This document shows, in pieces, positions 1 through 8,912 of a DNA stretch of 23,854 nucleotides. The position numbers and the translations under genes were made by a program. The stretch lies in assembly GCA_020650975.1 (NCBI GenBank), contig JAIPMN010001134.1, positions 3,308 to 27,161 on the forward strand. The letters run 5' to 3'. Under the pieces are notes generated by a model that was given only the letters and a program-made list of their open reading frames with translations, did no database searches and was not told the DNA's origin. Every line of letters starts with the position of its first letter. Position 1 is the first letter of the stretch. This DNA is from Apostichopus californicus. Lineage: Eukaryota; Echinodermata; Holothuroidea; Aspidochirotida; Stichopodidae.

Positions 1-45
1 AAATCTGAGCTTTAGTTATTGAACTTGGCAATTTCATATACACGT

Positions 46-57
46 GGGGGGGGGGGG
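46..57 (+). repeat. Poly-G run (G12)
   Basis: Twelve consecutive G within a G-rich stretch (46-70). Positions 1-175 otherwise show nothing recognisable. Confidence 0.9.
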
Positions 58-175
58 TTAGGGTGGGGATGGTGTATTGGAAAAGGGATATTGTAACGGG
101 CAGTTTTAAATTGCAAAGCGATCGTATACAGTTTATAATGTATCGCAATTTGGGATCAACTATGACTACAATGTT

Positions 176-390
176 GAGGGCGTTGTGGTCAAGTGGTTAA
201 GGCAGTAGACTTGTGACTTGTAAATATAGTTGCGTGCGCCGGTTTTTGGCTGCACCTTATGGGAAGCCTCCAGGGGACACGTGGCTGTGGTGCACTGTGG
301 TGCCCCAGGAGAGATTGTTTTAATTGTGCACACTTTGGTGTGTAGGTTTGACAAGTTACCAATGACCAGGGTTAAGTACAGCGCGGCGAG
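176..390 (+). mobile_element. tRNA-derived SINE-like repeat upstream of creatinase
   Basis: TGGTCAAGTGGTTAAGG (186-202) matches a pol III A box / tRNA D-arm. It is followed by an anticodon-arm-like stretch and a degenerate B-box/T-arm around 233-256. A non-tRNA body rich in GTGGTGC motifs follows. This layout is typical of tRNA-derived SINEs. The right boundary is uncertain and no poly(A) tail or target duplication was seen. Confidence 0.5.
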
Positions 391-409
391 ACTTTATTGT
401 AAGTTGCGC

Positions 410-417
410 TATATAAG
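410..417 (+). promoter_or_regulatory. Candidate TATA box of the creatinase gene
   Basis: TATATAAG lies 105 bp before the ATG at 522, which would place initiation near 440 and give a leader of about 80 nt. It lies just downstream of a SINE-like repeat. The call rests on motif and position alone. Confidence 0.35.
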
Positions 418-521
418 AACTGTTAATTATTAATTCTTATTATTACAAATTCTTTCAACATTACAGACTCTAACCGGAAAAACAATCATCACACATTAGG
501 TTGAAAAGAGAAAGCTTAAAT

Positions 522-656
522 ATGATCTTCAAGGCTTTGAACCTTTCTACCATCCGAGGACTGAGTGAGATGTTGCGTCATCGGTATGCGTCAAGAACCT
601 TCGCTTCCGCTACCCAAGACATGCCGAATCTCACTGTCATGGAAAATGGAGACAAG
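522..656 (+). CDS. Creatinase exon 1 (presequence-like N-terminus)
   Basis: Forty-five codons ending at a GTTAGT donor (657) in phase 0. Residues 1-31 are rich in Arg, Ser, Ala and Leu, with K4, R12, R19, R21, R25 and a single acid, E16. They contain RTF|AS (25-29), which fits the R-3 mitochondrial processing motif. The last four codons, NGDK, already match the bacterial N-terminus, which fixes this exon as part of the gene. Confidence 0.85.
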
Positions 657-3600
657 GTTAGTAACGGTAAACTATACAGTCGGTTTCGAGTTAAGATACA
701 TGGTGCGTATGTTTGCGAGTTAAGATACATTGTGCGTATGTTTGCATTCCTCTCATTCCCCCGACGCTCCATTATCTGTTCAACTACAATGATGCACACT
801 GTCCGTGAACAATGCAAAGATGCACACTCTTCGTTAACAGTTTTCTACTCAAGAATGATATAGCGACGAGGTCACAAGGATGTCGCCGATACCATTGCAC
901 ATGTCATCTAACCTTAATCATACTATGCATTGTAATTCGAGTATAATTCATATACAATTATTGTTCCAGTTTGTTTTGGTATGGATTCTAATCAACACAT
1001 TAATGTTGGGGTAGCTTTGTCAATACATCACGCTAATGTACACATTCTTACAGGAAGGTGTGTCTGTAATCAGTGGCCATAATGCATATCGTACAGGAAA
1101 CAAACGTGTGCGGTTATGTACACCGGGTTTACTGATGTCAAGAAAAAACGTTTGAAAGCTGTAGCAGAATTCATATTTCTACATTAATCAAAACAAAATA
1201 TAGACGAAAAAGAATAATAATAATAATAATAATAATCATAATCATATTCATAATCATAATCATATTCATAATCATAATCATAATCATAATCATAATAATC
1301 ATAATAATCATATTAATCATAACAATCATAACAATCATAATCATAACAATCACAATCATAATCATAACAATCATAATCATAATCATAATAATCATAATAA
1401 TCACAATAATCACAATAATCACAATAATAAAGGTAAACACCACATTGTCCTTACGCTTATATTTCTGTACTATTATTTCTGACAGAAAGTGATGATGAAG
1501 GCCATAGCAGCGGTGACTTGCTTTTTGACCTATTTAGTAATTTTTTTTTTCTCTTTAGATAATTCTGTACTGACTTTTGTCTCATATCTCTTCTTACATC
1601 AAACACTCCCTCATTCTATACCACAGGCAAAATTTATTTTCTCAAAGAAAGAAATGGATCGAAGAATATCCAACCTTCGAAAGCACATGGCAGAGAATTC
1701 AATAGAGGGCGTTCTATTTACATCGATGCACAATATTAATTACTTCTCTGACTTTCTTTATTGCCAATTCGGCCGTCCATTTGGTTTGGCCGTTACCATG
1801 GATAAGGTGACGTCATTATCACCATATGTGGATGGTGGTAGAGCCTGGCGTCGTACAGCGAATGGTGGGAACTTAATATTTACAGACTGGAAAAAGGACA
1901 ACTTTTATCGAGCTGTGCGATATGAATTTGATGGCATCAAGGGAAAATTAGGTCTGGAATTTGATCATATTCCTGTGAGAAGTTCACAAAAGCTCCAATT
2001 GTTTAACCCTGACGTAGAATTAATCGACATAGCATCGCCCTGTATGCAAATGAGGATGGTAAAATCCAAGGAAGAGATCGACATCATCAAAGAGGGCGCC
2101 AAAATATGTGAAGTTGGAGGTGCTGCTGTCTTAGAGGCATGTGAAGAGGGCGTGAGAGAATACGAAGTGGCTCAGCACGCAACCAACGTGCTTGTACGAG
2201 AGGTGGCCAAGAGGTTCCCTGACATCGAACTGCAAGATAGTAAGCTACATTTTGTTTGAGTTAAGACACCAAGTAAAAATAACAGTTTTTTCAGTCTGAA
2301 TTTGTTAGTTTCTTTTGATACTTTTTAAGCAAACATAAACTGGATTTGACCAAATAATAGTCGTTATATCAGATGACAGTAGACCCAGCGTAAGCTAGAT
2401 AATGGAGCTCAAATCTGTCAAATTACTTTATTGTTGGTTTGTTTCTTATCAAGTCTCTCTCTCTCTCTCTCTCTACCTAAGGGTCAATTTCTCAGAATCT
2501 TGCTACCGTAGGATCAATTTGAAATGATGTTTTTCTTCGTTTTACAGCTTGGGCTTGGTTTCAGACAGGTATCAATACTGATGGTGCGCACAACCCACCG
2601 ACGAGTAGACAATTACAAAGGGGAGATATAATCAGCATGAATGTATTTCCAATGATCTGTGGGTAAGAGTGAACCTAAGTTTCATACTAAACACAAGGTG
2701 AAACTCAATTAAATTTTGTAGATACTTGTTATGAATAGTAAAGATAAAAATCTTTGTCCAGCCAGTATAACACAGCAACCGTAGATGTGGCCGCGTGCAA
2801 CCATGGTTGTAAATGTTACCCAATTGTGTAGTTAGACTTTGATCTTGCTTCAGAGCTGTAATGGGACATTGAACGTTTATTCTGTAAGCACGTTCTCAAC
2901 CCTCATATACTTAAATAACCTTTAACAAAAATTACAAAGTAATGTTGGTTTCAATCCATTGATACGTTTGGCAATATAATTCCTAGCTTTTAGTCTCTGT
3001 TGAACATAAAATTACTTGATTAGCGGACTTCTTTCTTTCTGTTGATAATAACGTTATTCATAACTGAAAAAATGGAATAACCAAGCAACACCAGAACACA
3101 TTTTAACATATTTTTAATGATTTATATTTTTCTCTAGCAGAAAACTTTCTCGAAGATACTGCTCATCACTTTTATAATTTGATGAATTCCAAATGCTGAA
3201 TAGCGATTTGCCATGTTCCCTTTTTGTACAGTAGTAGAAGTAGGTAGAAGTAGTTAGAATGATTGGCGGTATCAGCACTTGGGAACTTAAAATGTGACGC
3301 TACGTTGTGACAAATATTTTATATATTATTCGATAAATATATACCAATAGAGCTCCCCGAATTTGAGATGTTGTTATCACTAAGGCGAAATACCAAAATT
3401 GTTTTGGTATAGCTGGGATGCATTACAACATTGACCAGCTAAAACTCAACAACTTTAACTCGTAACGACTGTAACGGCACAACTTGATTGATATTCGATA
3501 TTCTTTATACTTAGTTATTACACGGCACTGGAGCGCACATTGTTCATGGACCACGTAACGAGTGATAGGCATCTCCAACTCTGGGAAATAAATTGCGAAG

Positions 3601-4636
3601 TTCATCGTAAAGGATTAGAATTGGTGAAACCCGGAGTGAGATGTTGTGAAGTAGTGAATGAATTGGACGCAATCTATGATGCGTATGGCGTGAGGAAATA
3701 CCGCACTATCGGATACGGCCATTCTATTGGGATACTTTCACATTATTACGGACGTGAAGCCGGTAAGATCGCTCTTCTCTCTTCCTCTCCACCCCGATCC
3801 ACACAGAGAACACGGTTACTACTGTAATTCTTAAAGTGTTGTACCGCAGTAAGAACTGGATCGTGCTACAAATTGGTAGCATATGCTATTAGGATTAAAG
3901 TAAGAATTGGGGATATGTGTAATTCCAACAAATCCAGTTCTTATGATTTATTGGGATTACATATGTTCTCAGTTCTTACCGTAATCCTAATAGCACATGC
4001 TATCGATCTATCAGATTTGTCAGCACGATCCAGTATTTATTGTGGTACACAACTTTAAGATTGACAGTAGTTACTGTAATCTCTGTGTGAATCAGCTTTC
4101 CTCTCTGTGATCGTGAATAGAAATATGTTTCACAGGCCAAAACCCAATTAATATGCAATGCAGAGGCTCTATTAAGAGATACGCTCTGTGTCGGCTTGAC
4201 AAATTGGGATCATAAAATGTTTCTGTTTACTGTCAATGAGTTTTAATATGTGAATTACTATTTTATTTCAACATTATTTATAAGAAACATAATTTTCAAA
4301 ACCGAAAATCCGAAAAAGTTGCCGGCGAGATGAAGTCATCAGTTGTGAAGTCATCAGCTGTGTCTCTTTAATCGCTTTGTTTAAACCCTGCATATAAATA
4401 TTACCGAAAGAAAACTGCTTTGTTGTTTTAATCCAGATCTTGAGTTTCGATCAGACATTGAAACCGTACTAGAACCTGGCATGGTGGTATCTATGGAACC
4501 GATGCTTGTTATTCCAGAAGGAACGGCAGGTGCCGGAGGCTACAGGGAACATGATATGTTGGTATTAACTGAAGAGGGTAACGAGAACCTAACAGAGTTC
4601 CCCTACGGACCAGAACACAACATCATAATGAAATAG
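522..4636 (+). CDS. Creatinase (creatine amidinohydrolase), five-exon animal gene
   Basis: Spliced CDS 522-656, 1627-2239, 2548-2662, 3515-3762, 4437-4636 (1311 nt, 436 aa). Every junction is GT-AG and phases agree. The product should hydrolyse creatine to sarcosine and urea (EC 3.5.3.3). It belongs to the M24 'pita-bread' fold, but creatinases work without the metal pair of aminopeptidases. The sequence follows bacterial creatinase almost without gaps: NGDK (42-45), HNINYFSDFLYC (80-91), FGRP (93-96), TDGAHNP (260-266), YYTALERTLF (289-298), GYGHS (354-358), HYYGREA (364-370), VSMEP (388-392), GGYREHD (404-410). Counterparts of P. putida Phe62, Arg64, His232, Tyr258, Glu262, Arg335, Glu358 and His376 are F93, R95, H264, Y290, E294, R368, E391 and H409. 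It is about 30 aa longer than the 403-aa bacterial enzyme because of an N-terminal presequence-like extension. Start chosen as the first ATG after an upstream stop. Family alignment is from memory; the exon structure is read directly. Confidence 0.93.
1213..1430 (+). repeat. AAT/CAT trinucleotide microsatellite in creatinase intron 1
   Basis: About 218 bp of interrupted AAT, CAT and CAC triplets with higher-order AATCAT hexamers. The open frame it makes on the - strand (Ile/Met only) is an artefact. It lies 196 bp before the exon 2 acceptor. Confidence 0.95.
1627..2239 (+). CDS. Creatinase exon 2 (N-terminal domain and start of catalytic domain)
   Basis: Follows a CCACAG acceptor at 1621-1626 and ends before GTAAGC at 2240, phase 1. 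It encodes residues 46-249, including the creatine-binding F93 and R95 in QFGRPFG, the DGGRAWRRT segment, and KSKEEIDIIKEGAKI. The open frame runs upstream to 1489, but that stretch is intron: it lacks family similarity and contains the pyrimidine tract. Confidence 0.92.
2454..2474 (+). repeat. (TC)n microsatellite in creatinase intron 2
   Basis: About ten perfect TC dinucleotides lie 74 bp upstream of exon 3. Confidence 0.9.
2548..2662 (+). CDS. Creatinase exon 3 (catalytic histidine)
   Basis: Follows TTTACAG (2541-2547) and ends before GTAAGA (2663), phase 2. It encodes residues 250-287 with TWAWFQTGINTDGAHNP. H264 corresponds to the catalytic base His232 of P. putida creatinase. There is a TAA shortly after the donor, so the exon is too short to show as a long ORF. 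Confidence 0.9.
3515..3762 (+). CDS. Creatinase exon 4
   Basis: The acceptor is the AG at 3513-3514; the donor GTAAGA starts at 3763, phase 1. It encodes YYTALERTLF (Y290, E294), the KPGVRCCEVVNEL helix, YRTIGYGHS and SHYYGREA (R368). The first base completes the glycine codon split by intron 3. Confidence 0.92.
3782..4105. mobile_element. Fold-back (MITE-like) element in creatinase intron 4
   Basis: Left arm about 3796-3926 and right arm about 3954-4093 are imperfect reverse complements along roughly 130 bp, with a loop of about 27 bp. Shared blocks, reading the right arm reversed, include GATYCACACAGAGA, TCTTAAAG, ACTGGATCGTGCT and GCTATTAGGATTA. TTCCTCTC occurs directly repeated at both edges (3782-3789 and 4098-4105) and could be an 8-bp target duplication as made by hAT elements. 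No coding sequence is inside. It starts only 20 bp after the exon 4 donor. Confidence 0.75.
4437..4636 (+). CDS. Creatinase exon 5 (C-terminus and stop)
   Basis: Follows ATCCAG (4431-4436) and ends at TAG (4634-4636). It encodes the C-terminal active-site strand: LEPGMVVSMEP (E391), GAGGYREHD (H409) and the family-typical ending FPYGPEHNII. The frame agrees with exon 4 (G|AT gives D371). Confidence 0.92.
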
Positions 4637-4653
4637 GGCGATGAAATGCAAAA

Positions 4654-4659
4654 AATAAA
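4654..4659 (+). promoter_or_regulatory. Candidate polyadenylation signal of creatinase
   Basis: AATAAA lies 18 nt past the stop codon. A second AATAAA at 5008-5013 could give a longer 3' UTR. Confidence 0.45.
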
Positions 4660-5067
4660 GCCAAATGATCTCAACTGTTGCAAACTGTGGCTTACAATCT
4701 GATTTACAAACCATCATTTACATAAATTAAGTTCTTCAATATTTTAATGTTCTTGTTTTATCTGGTGAATGGTACATAGTCCATGATAATCATGGTTTCA
4801 TAACTATCGACAATGTAAATAATTTTGCTAACAAGTATACAAAAACATAACATGTATAAACAATGAGCGTCCTAATGGAATTGAACCCAAATGAAATGCT
4901 CGCTAATATGTCTAGTGTTATGTATAATCGGGGCTTGGTGTGTAGTTATAAATGTCGTTTTTCTTCTGAACTTTTGAAGACTTTCCAAACTTTGTGCGTA
5001 TTTAGGAAATAAAGTGGAACAATTTTAAAGGTCACTACACATAACAGGAATGTAAAGTTCAACTTAC

Positions 5068-5264
5068 CTAAAAACCTGTCTGACCTCTTGAATTCCTAGA
5101 GCAACTGCACCAAATATCCCTGGCATTAGATACGAGGGTTTCAAGTAAGAGGGAATTATGCAACTAAGGACCACAGCTGAAATACACACCACAAATTCTT
5201 GGTGTAGGTAAGACCATGGAGCAATGTCTATCTTCAGATTTTTCACTATTAAACAATCACACAC
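5068..5264 (-). pseudogene. Orphan copy of beta-lactamase-like gene exon 1
   Basis: The stretch 5213-5068 is colinear, without gaps, with exon 1 of the gene at 14264. At protein level 28 of 49 residues match by eye, including YLKPSY, IFG and the final VFR. It ends at the same phase-2 donor (AG|GTAAGT, 5067-5062). One extra G after the ancestral ATG (5217-5215) puts that start out of frame, giving a stop after 17 codons. The correct frame stays open upstream to an ATG at 5264. No later exons were found to the left. It may be a dead tandem duplicate or the first exon of a copy that continues outside the window. Confidence 0.7.
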
Positions 5265-5886
5265 ACATTATATTGAAATCATCCGCCATATAGGTCTATC
5301 ATCATCAAAAATAAGGGATGATATTTTTGAGATTTGAATATTTGATGAGTCTTAACCCAGGGTGATGTCAAAGTAATTGCATGTAGAGCAGTAAGTATAC
5401 AAATAAATGAAATATGTCTTACCATGGAGCTATAAACAGAATACGACGATAAAACCAGGTCAGGAATACGGGAATTTCAAGGAAAGAGGTTAATTCCAAA
5501 CACACACTCAACGGCGTTTAAATGCAACCAAGGCGGAAATGCTTAAACAATAAACTGGATGGCATCAATACCATGTGTTACTGTTTTCTGGTAAAAATGA
5601 CCAACGAAGTGACAAATTAAGAGCGCCCAAGTAGATGAATCTCTTAGTTACATTCTGTATGATCTAACATGTGAGCACGTGAATTGTTCAGAAATATCGT
5701 AGTATATAATGCGTGCGTAGTCAAGACAAACTCTGCTGGAAATATTCTTGCTCACCTAAGATTTAAAGAAATTGAATACATAGAGAGCAATTAGTGTAAT
5801 GTTGTATATAAGAACAGCTTGAGCATATTATCAAGTCCGTTAAAAGTACGTTGATAAACACTGTAATAACATGTTAATGATAGACA

Positions 5887-6189
5887 TTGTCTTTTTTTAA
5901 GTGCAAGGTCATCCTTAAAGGAGACGGCGAGCTACGCAATGTTTCCTCTTTGTTCCGCTTCTACAATAATTTTCATTTGTCTTTGGCATTAAGTCTCAGA
6001 GAAATTTGTAAAGCTGTCTTTTTAATAGGTGAAATAAATCCCGGGGTCTATCCTAAACGTAAACGTATGTCCTACATTACGGAACGTCCTACCTCTATAA
6101 CTCAATGCCATTCCTACGATTGGATCTTTCCAAAGACGTCTGAAACATTTCCTCTTAACATAATTACAATAAATACCTCTTTAACTTAA
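5887..6189 (+). other. Unassigned open frame, possibly a transposon remnant
   Basis: A 100-codon frame that opens without an ATG (the first codon is TTG-like). It contains LIGEINPGVYPKRKR, faintly like the GDxxxNPGP motif near LINE endonuclease regions. That resemblance is weak and nothing else supports coding. Confidence 0.12.
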
Positions 6190-6440
6190 ACATCAACTGA
6201 TTTCACTTTTCTTCTATCTATATTTATATGTTGGTTTCAGCACAGACGTGCACGTCTTGAGTTGTCCGCTAGATAGTGGTTATGCATAAATCATTCATTC
6301 ATTCAACGTACATATTTTCCGCTCCGTTAATGTGTGAGAGTGAGCCGCGGGTTGCATCCCTTTATCCATCACATATTCCCTTCGAGATATAACGGAACAT
6401 ATATGTACTGTCACTGTTTCTTAATCTGATACTCATAGCT

Positions 6441-6530
6441 GGTACAGCAACTACTGTTTATGTCCTATACGACCGTGCATCAGTAAGTACTACTTTGTGT
6501 TCGTAACACGGTAGCATGTGTTACGGGTGG
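6441..6530. repeat. Palindromic repeat, copy 1 (right arm missing)
   Basis: It begins with the same ~30 bp arm (GGTACAGCAAC...TGTCCTATAC) as the repeat at 6805. It also shares the internal TTTGTGTTCGTAACA block. Its own inner palindrome is CGTAACAC (6502-6509) / GTGTTACG (6518-6525). The outer right arm is not found. Confidence 0.6.
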
Positions 6531-6804
6531 CATTGTAACAACTGTAAAGCTGTTTACTTGTTCCTCTGTAAGACAAAGAACTGCGCTACTGGGCAAGGTG
6601 TCTATGAAGATGAGAATGTCTACGAGATGAAGTAGAAGAGGTACGGTACCGTTTGATTCCAGTTCACACCTCTCTTTAAATTACGCCAATTCGTCATGCC
6701 GAGAACGAAGGAAGGCCATGTTCCATAGGCCTACTTATATCATAAAACGACAAGATTCGACTTAATTTTGGAATCGCGTATTAATGAACTCGCACTAAAT
6801 GGTT

Positions 6805-6903
6805 GGTACAGCAACAACTGTGCATGTCCTATACCCCATTACTAATTTGTGTTCGTAACATATGTAATATGTGTTATAGGACATGAACAGTAGTTGTTGT
6901 ACC
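6805..6903. repeat. Palindromic repeat, copy 2 (complete hairpin)
   Basis: The arms 6805-6833 and 6875-6903 are reverse complements at 26 of 29 positions, with a 41 bp centre. This looks like a short non-coding fold-back element of the same family as 6441-6530. Confidence 0.75.
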
Positions 6904-7487
6904 CGCTATGTGTATCGCGTGGTTTTATCCTACTCAGTTAGTGTGAAAAAATCTGAAGAGGGTTGAATGTGCGAATTGGGGAGAGGGGGTTGGATCTCTT
7001 CATTCGAACGGCATTGCGATGTGTTTACTGTTTTTATTTTTGACGACCGGAACAAACCAAGCAATTATACACAACAAACAGACACAAGTTAAATGAGAAA
7101 AGTGCACTTCTTAATTTACAATAGGCAAAAAGGATACTTTTGCCAAAACCGGTGATCTCGTGTTTATGGAAAGGGGCTCTTTTGAAGCTTATCACAAACT
7201 GAGAAGGGCACTTGCTTCATGTGAAACTCCAACCACCTCTACCCCACACGCCAGTACTCTAACTCCTTTGCTCCCTATTTGAGCGTTTACTTCTAATTTG
7301 AGTTAACTTTAAAAGATCAAGCAAGATGTTGATGTCGATGAGTAATACCAGATGCATTTGCTTCGCTCGGGAGCTCCCGTAAAACATCCTTAGAGTCATC
7401 TTGCAAAAGATAGACATTTATCTCAGATGCAACCTATGGTACAGTTTAATGCAGATATAAAATATTGCGTGTAACAAATAATACAAT

Positions 7488-7816
7488 GGGCCTCAGCTAC
7501 TGTTGTGGCAAATATGAATAGTTATCATCATAATATATATCATGTTTAAGAACATTTTCAGTGGAATTAAATTAATTCTATTGGTGCAGATATATATACT
7601 CAAGGGGCCTCAGCTACTGTTGTGGCAAATATGAATAGCTATCAACATAATATATTTCATGTTTTAAGAAATCTTTCAGTGGAATGAAAATAATACTATT
7701 GGTGCAATATATACTACACGGGGCCTAGGCTACTATGGCAAATATTAATAGTTAGCATCATATGATATAACCTGTGAAGGGAATCATAAAAATACTACTA
7801 TTAGTGCAATATATAC
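7488..7816 (+). repeat. Tandem ~116 bp repeat, three units
   Basis: Units are 7488-7604 (117 bp), 7605-7720 (116 bp) and a diverged, shortened 7721-7816. Each begins GGGCCT and ends near TATTGGTGCA followed by a TATA-rich stretch. Units 1 and 2 share the block CAGCTACTGTTGTGGCAAAT. The flanks 6904-7487 and 7817-8744 hold no gene that I can see. Confidence 0.85.
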
Positions 7817-8417
7817 GGTCGCTCAAACGTTTTGAACAAACTCAATGTATTGTTGTAAAATTGATAACCTTACAAAAGCACGGCTTCCTATTTCTAAATA
7901 GTGATTAAGGAATTGAGCGAGGTGACACAAAGTACAATGCAATTCATTTGACCGTGAGTCTGAGTTTCAGATTTTCATGAGTTATATCGCACAACGTGCT
8001 ATTGAAATATAATTCATCCACTGTACGTATAGCGGGGTAGGAAACAGTAACTAACACGCTCCTGGACATTTTGGCTAAAATCATTTGAGTGTCTGTTCCC
8101 TTTTTCTAGAAATCATGATACACACCTGACGGCCAGCATCTATAAAAAAATGAAGTGATTTGTAGTATGACTTTGCGACCAAATGGTGGAAAGCCTGACA
8201 AACAGTTTATTGATTGTCATTTGCATCATAATGACACTTGCACATAAAATGGTTTCTTGTTTGTCTTACTCTTTATAATTAACACAGTCATTTCTATATG
8301 GTAGCTTATTCATTTCCACGGAGAAAGTGGAAATAAAATAAAATAAGAAGCATTTTGATGAAACCTTGAATTTAGATAACATTCACATATATTTGCAAGA
8401 ATTCCACTTGTATCCGA

Positions 8418-8423
8418 TTTATT
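8418..8423 (-). promoter_or_regulatory. Candidate polyadenylation signal of the beta-lactamase-like gene
   Basis: AATAAA on the - strand, about 320 nt past the stop codon; another lies at 8206-8211. These are the nearest canonical hexamers downstream of 8745. Confidence 0.25.
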
Positions 8424-8744
8424 TCGGAATTCATGAAGGCTAATCTGGCAAACTACTTAGTTACCGTAAAACAGAAACACTTAGTAAATAGGACACGACA
8501 TATATATTCTGTATCCAAGGGTTAGTCGTTAGTACTGAACATTGTCTATCTGCTGAGTATCTGGTTAATTCACATAAAAAAAAGGCGAGAGCAATTCTAA
8601 AGTTCTGTTCATTATAACCTGTTATTCCCCATTCGGATCGGAGTTATGTCAAATTAAATTGATAATTAACAGTTAGCGAAACATATGCCTTTTTCACAGT
8701 AACATGTGAATTGCAAATACGCTTGTGAGCAGTTACCATACTTT

Positions 8745-8912
8745 CTAAATTGACCTTTTAACACTTTCGATAAGACGTTGTATTCTCGGGTCTAATAACT
8801 GAATACCTAAAGTTGACATATAACGGCTCACAAATCCATAACCTATTTTGTTGTTTGGGTCCGCGTAGCCAATCTGTCCACCGGCTCCTGGAGCACCGAA
8901 GAGATTTCCCAT
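8745..8912 (-). CDS. Beta-lactamase-like gene exon 7 (third motif and C-terminus)
   Basis: Follows TTCCACAG; ends at TAG (8747-8745). Encodes FGAPGAGGQIGYADP and the C-terminal helix. The family position often occupied by His in HPG/HTG is Ala here. Confidence 0.9.
   Translation of the reverse strand: MGNLFGAPGAGGQIGYADPNNKIGYGFVSRYMSTLGIQLLDPRIQRLIESVKRSI

Noticed and set aside
657..863. Continuation of the exon 1 open frame beyond 656
   Set aside because: GTTAGT donor at 657, and family similarity stops exactly at NGDK; the rest is intron with short repeats such as GTTAAGATACAT.
1213..1430. CRISPR array or other prokaryotic repeat system
   Set aside because: Simple triplet repeats without spacers; the window is eukaryotic throughout.
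1171..1443. Ninety-codon - strand frame of Ile and Met
   Set aside because: Produced by the AAT/CAT microsatellite.
1489..1626. Hydrophobic N-terminus joined to creatinase exon 2 (alternative start at 1489)
   Set aside because: The segment contains a pyrimidine tract and CAG acceptor, and exon 1 supplies the conserved NGDK; the hydrophobic stretch is translated intron. An alternative promoter cannot be fully excluded.
3873..4058. Small + strand ORF inside intron 4
   Set aside because: Lies within the fold-back element and has no similarity I recognise.
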